From assembly GCA_035539075.1 (NCBI GenBank), contig DATLJB010000234.1, positions 1-14,082 of the forward strand: a stretch of DNA of 14,082 nucleotides, written 5' to 3'. A program made the position numbers and the translations under genes. Numbering within the stretch: the first letter of the stretch is position 1; each line of letters begins with the position of its first letter. This stretch comes from Dongia_B sp035539075. GTDB lineage: Bacteria > Pseudomonadota > Alphaproteobacteria > Dongiales > Dongiaceae. Positions 6,741 through 14,073 of the stretch are shown here, one piece after another. The notes beneath the pieces are model-generated. The model was not told where the DNA came from, did not search any database, and worked only from the letters and a program-made list of their open reading frames with translations.

Positions 6741-9700
6741 ATGCGCAAGGGTCTCAAGATCGCAGCCGCTGTGGTCGGTGCCGTCATCGTCGTCGCTCTC
6801 GTCGCACCGATGCTCGTACCGCTCAACAGCTACAAAGGTCTGATTGCCGACAAGGCGAAGGTCGCGACCGGTCGCGACCTGGCCATCGATGGCGATATCT
6901 CCATGTCCTTGCTGCCGATGCCCTCTGTTTCCGTCGCTGGCCTCAAGTTCGGCAACGCGGTCGGTGGCAGCACGCCGGACATGGCGACCCTGGACAAGGC
7001 ACGGGTGAAGATTGCCTTGCTGCCGCTACTGGGCGGCAAGATCGAGATCTCTGAGATCGTGCTGGAGAAGCCGGTCATCATTCTCGAAAAACTCAAGGAT
7101 GGTTCGGCAAATTGGCAGCTCAAACCGGCCGGTAGCCAGCCTGCGAATGGCGCGCTGGCTTCGCCGTCTTCCGCAGCCTCGTCGTCGGGTATGAGCATCG
7201 CCGTCGACGGCGCTTCGATAGAGGACGGCACAATCATCTATCGCGACGCGGCCAGCGGCGCGGAGCAAAAAATCGAAAATCTCAATGTCGATCTGACAAT
7301 GGAGAGCCTGCAGGGTCCTTTCGCCGCCAGCGGCGGCATGACGGCGGTTGGGATGCCTCTGGGCTTCAATGTCAAATTGGGAAAGCTCGATAGCGCGACG
7401 CCGATGCCCGTCGATGTGTCGCTGTCGGTCAGCGAGGCCAATGCGACCATTGGCTTTAAAGGTACAGCCGATCTGGCGGCTGCCGGCGATCCGCAAAAGG
7501 CTGTCATTGTCGGCAAATTGAGCGGCAAGGGCGATAGTGTCGCAAAGATCCTTGCTGCACTGCCTGGCGCCGATAAATCGGCCACGCAGCCGCCGCTTCT
7601 CGGTCAGGCTTTCAGTATCGACGGCGATGTCAGCGCCGGCAGCTCGACAGCGACGGTCAAGGATCTGGCGCTGCAACTGGGCGATCTGTCCGCCAAGGCC
7701 GCGCTATCCGCCAATTATGCCAAGGATGTCGCCGTGCAGGCCAATGTCGCTGTTGGTCGTATCGATCTCGACAAGCTGATGCCTGCCGCAGGAAGTGCCG
7801 CCGCTCAACAGGCTGCCCCTGCCGCTTCCGCTCCGGCAGCCAAGCCGGCGGCGCCGTTCGCTCTGCCTACCGGCATCACTGCCGGTGCCGATGTGACGGT
7901 GCAGCAAATCGTGGCGCAGGGCCAGCCGATCGACAACACGAAGCTGTCGTTACAGTTGGCCAATGGACAGTTGACGATCAAGAGCCTGACCGCGCAGTTG
8001 CCCGGGGCGACCGGGCTCGGCGCCAGCGGCGTTCTTTACGCCGATCAGGGGCAACCGGCCTTTACCGGCGGCGTCAATGTCAATGCCGGCAATCTGCGCG
8101 GGCTTATTGACGCCTTCGCCAAGGGTACCGTCGACAGTGTTCCGGGAGACCGGCTGCGAAGCCTCGCGCTGACCAGCAAGATCGGCTTCAAGAACAACCA
8201 GGTCGATATCACACAGATCAACGGGCAGCTTGACCAGTCGACCATCCAAGGCAGCGCCAGCATTGCCTTGCCCGACGGCAAGACGCGCCAGCAGATCGGG
8301 TTTGGGCTCGGCCTTGCAATCGACAAGCTGAATGTCGACGGCTATCTGCCAAGGGGCAAGGCTCCTGCGGCCACGGCCACGGCCACCGCCGCGGCGCCCG
8401 CGACCTCGGCCGAGAACAAGGCGGCCACAGGAAATCCGCTGAAATCATTGGCGCCCTTCGGCAATATGAACGCCAATATCGAGGCCAAGATCGGCAGCCT
8501 GACCTTGAACCAGCAGCAGATCAACGGCCTTCACCTGCTGATTGCCTCGGGCGGCGGTGCGGTCGATATCAAGGACATCAGCGTTGCCGATTTCATCGGC
8601 GGCAAGGGCACCGTGTCTGGCAAGCTCAGCAACCTCAATGCCGATCCGCATTTTGACGCCAGCTACAGCCTGACAGCCAAGGAAGCCGGCAATGTGATGC
8701 AGATGGCCGGCGCCGGAAACGCGCAGGCGGCCAAGCTCGGCGCCCTGACGCTGAACGGCAAAGCCAGCGGCAATCTCGACAACCTCGATTATGATACCAC
8801 GATCTCGATCGCGGGCATCGGCGCGCAAGGCTCCGCCAAGGGAACCCTGGCGGGGCTCATGAATGGCGGCATTCCGAAGGTCAACAGCACCTTCGACCTG
8901 AAGGCAAGAGACGCGGCGGCATTGGCTGCCGCCGCAGGCGCACCGGCTGATGCGGCGAAGCAGCTGGGGGCCGTTTCGGTAACGGGCTCGGCGCAGACCA
9001 GCAATACGGATCTCACCTATGATGTTGCCTTGAGCGCCGCGGGGATCGGCGCGGACGGAAAACTGGCGGGTAAGCTGACCGGCATCTCCGGCGATAATCC
9101 GCAGGTCGATACCAAGCTCGACCTCTCGGCGCAGAAGCCGGCGCCGCTGTTGCAATTGGTCGGCCTCGCGGGACCGAAGGCGCAAGCCGCCGGCGCGCTT
9201 GGCGTTGCCGGCACGTTGAAAGGCGGAGCCGACAAGATGCTGCTTGACCTCAAGCTGCAGGGGCTCGGCGGCACGGCGGCGGTATCAGGCACGGTGCAGG
9301 CCAAAGCCAAGCCGATCGCCTTCGATATCGCGCTGACCGCCAATCATCCGCAATTCTCGGATCTGCTGCGAATCGCGGACCTTCCCAGTTCGGGGGTCCA
9401 GGCGGGGCCGCTGAAAGTGGCGGTCAAGGCGGCCGGCACCACCCAGAAGGCCAATCTCGGGCAGCTCGACGCCGCCTGGGGCGACAGTTCGCTCACCGGG
9501 ACCGGCAGTTACGACGCGACCGGCGCCAAGCCGATGGTGAATGCCAGCCTCGTCGGCGGCACGATCAATCTCGTTCCCTTTATGGGCAGCGGCAGCAAGG
9601 GAGGCGGTAAATCCGCGCCGGCCGCGGGGGCCGGCGGCAATGGTCCCTGGTCGAACGAGCCGCTCGATCTCTCCATCCTGAAACAGCAGGACGCCAATAT

Positions 9701-10730
9701 CGACGTCAAGGCGAAGTCGCTGATCATGCCGGATCAGCGCATCGACGATCTGGTCGCGAAAATCACCGTCAAGGACGGGGTGATGACGATGCAGACGTTG
9801 AACGGCAAGATCTATGGCGGCGGTTTCGATCTTTCCGGCACCACGGTCAACGGCAACGGCACGCCGAAGGTCGAAGCCAAGATGATCGTCGACAAGATCC
9901 AGGTCGGACAGGCGGTCGGCGGCGGAATCGCCGGCAACCAGGTAAAGGGACCGCTATCGCTCAATCTCGCTCTCGGCGGCAGCGGCAATAGCCAGGCGGA
10001 ACTGATCCGTTCCTTGACCGGCAAGGGCAGCCTCGACGGTACGATGATGATCATCGGCAAGGTCGAACAGCAGGTCGGCTCGGCGCTGATCGGCGTGCTT
10101 GGCGAGAAGGTCAAGGCGGTTCAGGGAATCAGCGAGACGATCAGCGGCGTGCTGGCCAATTTCACCGGCATCGACAATGCCTTGAAGGGCACATTCAATA
10201 TCACCAAAGGGGTTCTGGATACGCAGGATTTCAGCTTCACCAATCCCAAGGCGCGCGGCACCGGAAAGGGGCAGATCGATCTCTCCTCGCTGGCGTTCTC
10301 ACCCATGCTGGTCGACCTCTTCAGCGGCGCCGCCGAGCAGGCTTTCATGAGCATCAACCTGCAAGGTCCGTTGAGCAACCCGCGCCCGAGCTTTGTCAGC
10401 AATGGCGCGGCGGGCGCCAGCGGCATCCTCGGCGTCGATCCCAACGGTCAGGTGCAGCCGGGGCTCATTCAGCAAATACCGGGTGGCAACAAGCTGCTGA
10501 AGAAGCTCGGCGTCCAGCCGAATACGGGAACCTCTGCCCCGACCGGAACCGGCACGACATCGAGCCCGGCCGGGACGAGCGGTACCACTGGTGGGCAGAC
10601 CACTGCGCCGGCGACGCAGAGCCAGCCCTCGGTGAATATCCCCGGCGTCGGCGATATCCAGCTGCCCTTCGGCAAAAAGAAGAAAAAGAAGAGCAGCGAC
10701 ACGACGACGGACCAGCAGCCGACGCAATAG
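6741..10730 (+). CDS. AsmA-family envelope protein, 1329 residues
   Basis: An N-terminal anchor helix sits at about residues 6-29 (ending APMLVPL). The classic AsmA N-terminal domain follows: KVATGRDLAIDGDISMSLLP, then VSVAGLKFGN, then ALLPLLGGKIEISEIVLEKP and LEKLKDGSANWQLKP up to about 133. The body is rich in short beta-prone stretches. The AsmA_2-type C-terminal region at about 1010-1230 includes KITVKDGVMTMQTLNGKIYG, SLTGKGSLDGTMMIIG and LDTQDFSFTNPKARGTGKGQ. Ala/Pro-rich linkers lie at about 350-373 and 540-563. From about 1257 the tail is Thr/Ser/Gly/Pro-rich and includes six consecutive lysines near residue 1313. AsmA, TamB, YhdP and YdbH relatives in E. coli are inner-membrane-anchored proteins spanning the periplasm and implicated in phospholipid transport to the outer membrane; E. 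coli AsmA is about 617 residues, so this one is about twice as long. The gene appears to stand alone, with its own leader. Confidence 0.9.
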   Translation: MRKGLKIAAAVVGAVIVVALVAPMLVPLNSYKGLIADKAKVATGRDLAIDGDISMSLLPMPSVSVAGLKFGNAVGGSTPDMATLDKARVKIALLPLLGGKIEISEIVLEKPVIILEKLKDGSANWQLKPAGSQPANGALASPSSAASSSGMSIAVDGASIEDGTIIYRDAASGAEQKIENLNVDLTMESLQGPFAASGGMTAVGMPLGFNVKLGKLDSATPMPVDVSLSVSEANATIGFKGTADLAAAGDPQKAVIVGKLSGKGDSVAKILAALPGADKSATQPPLLGQAFSIDGDVSAGSSTATVKDLALQLGDLSAKAALSANYAKDVAVQANVAVGRIDLDKLMPAAGSAAAQQAAPAASAPAAKPAAPFALPTGITAGADVTVQQIVAQGQPIDNTKLSLQLANGQLTIKSLTAQLPGATGLGASGVLYADQGQPAFTGGVNVNAGNLRGLIDAFAKGTVDSVPGDRLRSLALTSKIGFKNNQVDITQINGQLDQSTIQGSASIALPDGKTRQQIGFGLGLAIDKLNVDGYLPRGKAPAATATATAAAPATSAENKAATGNPLKSLAPFGNMNANIEAKIGSLTLNQQQINGLHLLIASGGGAVDIKDISVADFIGGKGTVSGKLSNLNADPHFDASYSLTAKEAGNVMQMAGAGNAQAAKLGALTLNGKASGNLDNLDYDTTISIAGIGAQGSAKGTLAGLMNGGIPKVNSTFDLKARDAAALAAAAGAPADAAKQLGAVSVTGSAQTSNTDLTYDVALSAAGIGADGKLAGKLTGISGDNPQVDTKLDLSAQKPAPLLQLVGLAGPKAQAAGALGVAGTLKGGADKMLLDLKLQGLGGTAAVSGTVQAKAKPIAFDIALTANHPQFSDLLRIADLPSSGVQAGPLKVAVKAAGTTQKANLGQLDAAWGDSSLTGTGSYDATGAKPMVNASLVGGTINLVPFMGSGSKGGGKSAPAAGAGGNGPWSNEPLDLSILKQQDANIDVKAKSLIMPDQRIDDLVAKITVKDGVMTMQTLNGKIYGGGFDLSGTTVNGNGTPKVEAKMIVDKIQVGQAVGGGIAGNQVKGPLSLNLALGGSGNSQAELIRSLTGKGSLDGTMMIIGKVEQQVGSALIGVLGEKVKAVQGISETISGVLANFTGIDNALKGTFNITKGVLDTQDFSFTNPKARGTGKGQIDLSSLAFSPMLVDLFSGAAEQAFMSINLQGPLSNPRPSFVSNGAAGASGILGVDPNGQVQPGLIQQIPGGNKLLKKLGVQPNTGTSAPTGTGTTSSPAGTSGTTGGQTTAPATQSQPSVNIPGVGDIQLPFGKKKKKKSSDTTTDQQPTQ
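8728..9390 (+). repeat. Three degenerate tandem ~75-residue units inside the AsmA protein
   Basis: The unit begins KLGALTLNG (about 8734), recurs as QLGAVSVTG (about 8959) and again as AGALGVAGT (about 9190), i.e. a spacing of about 225-228 bp. Within each unit a later segment aligns: DYDTTISIAGIGAQGSAKG, then TYDVALSAAGIGADGKLAG, then LLDLKLQGLGGTAAVSG. These are followed by VNSTFDLKA, VDTKLDLSA and IAFDIALTA. The copies are diverged, so this is an old internal duplication in protein sequence and not a DNA-level repeat. The third copy is the weakest. Confidence 0.65.
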
Positions 10731-10776
10731 GGAATTGCGGCGATGAGATCCGACAAGGCCGAACAGGGCTTAGGTT

Positions 10777-10810
10777 ATCCGTTCGACGGATTCCGGCCTG
10801 GAATTCAGGC
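10777..10810. terminator. Two adjacent short hairpins between convergent genes, possible weak terminator
   Basis: ATCCGT / ACGGAT (10777-10782 and 10786-10791) form a 6-bp stem with a TCG loop. GCCTG / CAGGC (10796-10800 and 10806-10810) form a 5-bp stem with a GAATT loop. They fill the gap between the AsmA stop (10730) and the convergent GNAT stop (10818). Neither is followed by a T-run on either strand, so classical Rho-independent termination is not supported; they may only slow polymerase or protect 3' ends. Confidence 0.3.
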
Positions 10811-10817
10811 AGGAGAC

Positions 10818-11378
10818 TCACCAGGGCATGCCCATCAGATCGACGATGCCGTCTCGCGGCCAAGCCTGCAGCGGCAGAGCGACCGGTAGAATGAGCGTCG
10901 CGGTATCGTCCGTCTGCCATACCAGGCGATCGGGATCGAAGCTGCGGACGGGCTGACGGATGCGGTGAAAGCCGGATTTCTCATAAAAGCCGATGACGTC
11001 GTCCCGACATTGCAGAAAACCGAAATCCACCATCGCGTTGGTCGCGAGGCATGCTTTCAAGGCTGCCAGGAGTTGACGGCCAGCACCTTGACCCTGCCAG
11101 TCGGGCAGGATGGCGACCGCGCCGATACCTGCAATCAGGACCGGCTGATCGTTGATCCGGATCAGCCGGCGGGCGAACCCCAGGTGACCGGCCAAACGGC
11201 CGGCAACATCACGCAGTAGGAGGCGATATTCCAGCGGCCCGCCCCAGAAATCGCGCGCGAGCCAGAGAGCGGCATGGCCGGGAAAAGCCGCCGTCAACAG
11301 ATCTCGGATAAGTGTCCGGTCGGTATCGCCCAGATCATTCTCGGCAACGAGCCGCGTGGTTGCGAAAGGGGCGGACAC
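10818..11378 (-). CDS. GNAT acetyltransferase with NodA / AAC(2')-like layout
   Basis: The frame is open to 11489, but the extra 37 residues lie within the upstream gene and look like noise. The GTG at 11378, one base after the upstream TGA, gives a 186-residue protein starting MSAPFATTRLVAEN. Key features are AGHLGFARRLIRI at about 63-75, GIGAVAILPDW at about 84-94, the acetyl-CoA loop QGQGAGRQLL at about 95-104, and IGFYEKSGF at about 129-137. A C-terminal ATLILPVALPLQ-WP-DG-VDLMGMPW segment closes it. The H-x-G-x-x-RR-x-I motif and the closing LP-hydrophobic/WP-G pattern resemble rhizobial NodA (an acyltransferase) and AAC(2')-type aminoglycoside acetyltransferases as I remember them. I would not assign either function: no nod genes are nearby. 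A weak Shine-Dalgarno and the tight spacing point to translational coupling with the ribbon-helix-helix gene. Confidence 0.75.
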   Translation of the reverse strand: MSAPFATTRLVAENDLGDTDRTLIRDLLTAAFPGHAALWLARDFWGGPLEYRLLLRDVAGRLAGHLGFARRLIRINDQPVLIAGIGAVAILPDWQGQGAGRQLLAALKACLATNAMVDFGFLQCRDDVIGFYEKSGFHRIRQPVRSFDPDRLVWQTDDTATLILPVALPLQAWPRDGIVDLMGMPW

Positions 11379-11379
11379 G

Positions 11380-11652
11380 TCATGCGCTACCGGCAATCGG
11401 CGGCGCCACCGGCAATTTTGCCTGTTGCTGCAGCAAGACGAAGACACGCAACGCGCTTGACAGATTGGGACCGTCCTCGCCACCGGCACGCTGCTGATCG
11501 ACGCCGGCCACCACTTGTGCCACCGAGCTGTGGCGCTCGGCGGCGATGGACTTCAGGGCATCCCAAAAGGCCGCCTCCAAGGTGAAGCTCGTCTTGTGAC
11601 CGGCAATGGTCACGGAATGCTTCTCCATCCTGGTCGGCGGCCTTTCTGGCAT
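11380..11652 (-). CDS. Ribbon-helix-helix (RHH_4-type) domain protein
   Basis: The protein has 90 residues. HSVTIAGHKTSFTLEAAFWD at about 12-31 is the DNA-contacting strand and first helix signature of the RHH_4 family. It is followed by ALKSIAAERHSSVAQVVAGVD and, after a short insert, by LSSALRVFVL at about 65-74, which is almost invariant in this family. Such proteins are small, presumably dimeric DNA binders; targets are unknown. The ATG at 11652 is used, with GAGG upstream; an alternative ATG at 11628 (MEKHSVTIAG) would fit the family's usual start equally well and give 82 residues. The gene begins 14 nt after the fumC stop and ends 1 nt before the GNAT start, so it belongs to the sspB-fumC operon. 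Autoregulation is possible but not shown. Confidence 0.85.
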   Translation of the reverse strand: MPERPPTRMEKHSVTIAGHKTSFTLEAAFWDALKSIAAERHSSVAQVVAGVDQQRAGGEDGPNLSSALRVFVLLQQQAKLPVAPPIAGSA

Positions 11653-11666
11653 GTCCTCGGCTTACC

Positions 11667-13076
11667 TCATTTTGGGCCAAGCATATCGGCCGGGCGCACC
11701 CATTTGTCGAACTGTTCCGACGTGAGCAAGCCGAGTGCGATGCCGGCCTCTTTCAAGCTGGTACCTTCCTTATGCGCCTTCTTGGCGATCTTCGCTGCAT
11801 TATCGTAACCGATATGCGTGTTCAATGCAGTCACCAGCATGAGCGATTGTTCGAGCGATTGCTTGATGCGCGGCAGGTTGGGGGTGATGCCGCTGACGCA
11901 ATTATCCGTGAAGCTGACCGCCGCGTCGGCCAATAGGCGCCCGGACTGCAGAACGTTAAAGATTATGACCGGCTTGAAGACATTAAGTTCCAGATGGCCG
12001 GTGGCACCGCCAACGGTGACGGTGACATGGTTGCCCATGATCTGGGCGCAAACCATGGTCATTGCCTCGCATTGCGTCGGATTGACCTTGCCCGGCATGA
12101 TCGACGAGCCTGGTTCGTTCTCCGGCAGGTTAATTTCCGCAAGACCCGAACGCGGACCGGAACCGAGCAGGCGGATGTCATTGGCAATCTTCATCAGCGA
12201 AGCCGCCAAGACATTGTAAGCGCCCGAGATTTCCACCATGGCGTCATGCGCGGCGAGGGCTTCGAATTTGTTGGCGGCTGGGGCAAAGGGCAGGCCGGTC
12301 AACTTTTTCAGTTCGGCGCAGAAGGCCTTGTCGAAACCCTTGGCGGCATTAAGGCCGGTACCGACAGCGGTGCCGCCCTGGGCCAGGGCCTGCAGGCGCG
12401 GCAAGGTCGCCTTGACGCGGTCGATGCCGAGCTGCACCTGCATGGCATAGCCGGAAAATTCCTGGCCAAGCGTCACCGGCGTCGCATCCTGCAGATGGGT
12501 GCGGCCGATCTTGATGATCTTGGCGAATTCCTTGACCTTCTTTTCCAGGGCCTTCTGCAAATGGGCAAGGGCCGGCAGCACCGCGTCATGGACCTGCTGC
12601 ACGGCAGCGATATGCATGGCGGTCGGGAAACTGTCATTGGAGGATTGGCCGTAATTCACCTGATCGTTCGGGTGGACCGGCTTCTTGTCGCCACGCTTGC
12701 CGCCCAGCATCTCATTGGCGCGGTTGGCGATCACCTCGTTGACATTCATGTTGGTCTGCGTGCCTGAGCCGGTCTGCCAGACCACCAGCGGAAAGTGATC
12801 GTCGAGCATGCCGGCGGCGACTTCCGCCGAGGCCGCCGTGATCGCCTTGCCGATCTTCTTATCAAGCTTGCCGGCCTTCATATTCGCTTCCGCGGCGGCC
12901 TGCTTCAGCAAGCCGTAAGCGCGAATGAGGGGCGCCGGCATGCGTTCCCCGCCGATCTTGAAATTCTGCAGCGAGCGCTGGGTCTGCGCCCCCCACAGCT
13001 TCTCTGACGGCACCTCGATCGGGCCGAAAGAATCGGTTTCGCTGCGGGTCGCCGCTTTCTGCTTGGCGCTGGCCAT
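11667..13076 (-). CDS. fumC: Class II fumarate hydratase FumC
   Basis: The 469-residue protein is of standard class II length. It interconverts fumarate and L-malate in the TCA cycle, in the cytoplasm, as an iron-independent homotetramer. Visible landmarks are TGSGTQTNMNVNEVIANRA at about 102-120, QSSNDSFPTAMH at about 144-155, the catalytic-His stretch GRTHLQDATP at about 191-200, and the superfamily signature GSSIMPGKVNP at 323-333, which includes the SS-loop serine. Also present are GHLELNVFKPV and the C-terminal NTHIGYDNAAKIAKKAHKEG. The start MASAKQK at 13076 is preferred over an upstream ATG at 13130 because a strong AGGAGAT stands 7 nt before it and class II fumarases do not have the extra 18 residues. 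It follows sspB after a 229-nt gap in which I see no terminator; that gap may hold its own promoter. Confidence 0.97.
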   Translation of the reverse strand: MASAKQKAATRSETDSFGPIEVPSEKLWGAQTQRSLQNFKIGGERMPAPLIRAYGLLKQAAAEANMKAGKLDKKIGKAITAASAEVAAGMLDDHFPLVVWQTGSGTQTNMNVNEVIANRANEMLGGKRGDKKPVHPNDQVNYGQSSNDSFPTAMHIAAVQQVHDAVLPALAHLQKALEKKVKEFAKIIKIGRTHLQDATPVTLGQEFSGYAMQVQLGIDRVKATLPRLQALAQGGTAVGTGLNAAKGFDKAFCAELKKLTGLPFAPAANKFEALAAHDAMVEISGAYNVLAASLMKIANDIRLLGSGPRSGLAEINLPENEPGSSIMPGKVNPTQCEAMTMVCAQIMGNHVTVTVGGATGHLELNVFKPVIIFNVLQSGRLLADAAVSFTDNCVSGITPNLPRIKQSLEQSLMLVTALNTHIGYDNAAKIAKKAHKEGTSLKEAGIALGLLTSEQFDKWVRPADMLGPK

Positions 13077-13083
13077 TCTGCTG

Positions 13084-13090
13084 ATCTCCT
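13084..13090 (-). promoter_or_regulatory. Ribosome binding site of fumC
   Basis: On the minus strand AGGAGAT lies 7 nt upstream of the ATG at 13076. It decides the fumC start against the earlier in-frame ATG at 13130. Confidence 0.75.
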
Positions 13091-13305
13091 GTATGGGGCG
13101 GGTGATGGCGCCGGTTTTAACGCGTTTCACGGGTCATTGAAAGACCTGTGCGGTCACCCGGCGTTGGGCCGAACACGCCCAGGGGCGAGGCCTCGGCCGA
13201 CCGCAATCGGATGCCGGGCATTCCCAATCGGGCAAAATGGAAGGCTATGACGAAACGGTGTACGGTGTTAGGTGAGGGAGCAGGCGCCGTGTCTTGTAGG
13301 ACCGA

Positions 13306-13872
13306 TCACTTCTTGCGGAAGGCGTCGAGGGTGACCACCTCAGCCCCCTTGACTCCGGCAGGCTTGTCGCTATCGGAGGAGGCCTCTTTGGTGGCGGATT
13401 TCGGCAGGTCGTTCAGATCCTTGGCCTTGGCGGGCAGCGATGCATGCGGAATCGACATCTGCTCGTCTGACTCGCTGTCATCGATATCGGCGTCTTCGCC
13501 TTCACCCTCGCCATCCGCCGCCGTCTCGAATTGCAGCCCGAACTTGACCGAGGGATCGGCGAAGCTGACCACCGACTGGAAAGGAATAACCAGTGTTTCG
13601 CGCACGCCGCCAAAACTCAACTTGACGGTGAAATTATCCTCGGTGACCTCGAGGCCCCAGAACTGGTGCTGCAGGACAATGGTCATTTCCTTGGGGTACT
13701 GCGCGCGCAGCGCCGGCGACAGGCTGACGCCGGGATCCTGGGTATGGAAGGTCAGATAGAAATGGTGGTCCCCCGGCAGGCCATTGGCGGCAACTTCCAG
13801 CAGCGCCCGGCGCACCACGCTGCGCAGCGCATCTTCCACCAGGCGATCGTATCTTAACCAGTCCTTGGCCAT
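13306..13872 (-). CDS. sspB: SspB-family ClpXP adaptor (alphaproteobacterial type)
   Basis: The 188-residue protein starts MAKDWLRYDRLVEDALRSVV. The substrate-binding beta-sandwich domain covers about residues 1-120, with HHFYLTFHT, QYPKEMTIVLQHQFWGLEV and FTVKLSFGGVRETLVIPF as recognisable core strands. A flexible acidic stretch (EGEGEDADIDDSESDE) follows. The extreme C-terminus, VVTLDAFRKK, matches the ClpX-binding tail of SspB proteins. SspB tethers ssrA-tagged and some other substrates to ClpXP for degradation. The ATG at 13872 is chosen, with GGAGAT 10 nt upstream; a TTG at 13899 in frame is a less likely start. fumC follows on the same strand. A structured leader and a TATAAT lie upstream. 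Confidence 0.9.
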   Translation of the reverse strand: MAKDWLRYDRLVEDALRSVVRRALLEVAANGLPGDHHFYLTFHTQDPGVSLSPALRAQYPKEMTIVLQHQFWGLEVTEDNFTVKLSFGGVRETLVIPFQSVVSFADPSVKFGLQFETAADGEGEGEDADIDDSESDEQMSIPHASLPAKAKDLNDLPKSATKEASSDSDKPAGVKGAEVVTLDAFRKK

Positions 13873-14016
13873 CAGCCGCAGCATCTCCCAGCAACCCAAT
13901 TATCATCTGCACCTGGTCGAAACCGGCGCATTTCATCTCAACTCCACTGAGCCATGCCAAAGGGGTCGCGGTCAAGCCGGCAGAGACCTGTGGGCGGGTG
14001 GCCGAGCGGATCAAGT

Positions 14017-14045
14017 GGGGGGCATTCTGTTGCCCGGCGCCCCCC
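14017..14045 (-). other. GC-rich hairpin in the sspB leader, with a competing alternative stem
   Basis: GGGGGGC (14017-14023) and GCCCCCC (14039-14045) form a perfect 7-bp stem with a 15-nt loop. An alternative stem, GGGCA / TGCCC (14020-14024 and 14031-14035, 6-nt loop), uses part of the same bases, so the two cannot form together. No T-run follows on either strand, which argues against a Rho-independent terminator. It lies about 150 nt upstream of the sspB start and just downstream of the possible TATAAT. Confidence 0.45.
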
Positions 14046-14067
14046 GAACCGCGTTCTACGTCAGCAG

Positions 14068-14073
14068 ATTATA
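14068..14073 (-). promoter_or_regulatory. Possible -10 hexamer of the sspB-fumC operon
   Basis: The minus strand reads TATAAT exactly, a perfect sigma-70 -10 hexamer in a GC-rich setting. It would start transcription near 14061 and give a leader of about 190 nt before the sspB ATG. The -35 would fall beyond the end of the window, so it cannot be checked here. Confidence 0.4.

Noticed and set aside
11994..12767. A 257-codon plus-strand open frame antisense to fumC
   Set aside because: The translation is a His/Gly/Asp-rich mirror of fumC codons; fumC on the other strand is complete and highly conserved.
13186..13195. The CGAGGCCTCG palindrome in the sspB-fumC gap as an operator
   Set aside because: A 10-bp palindrome of this base composition is expected by chance at this GC content and has no second copy nearby.
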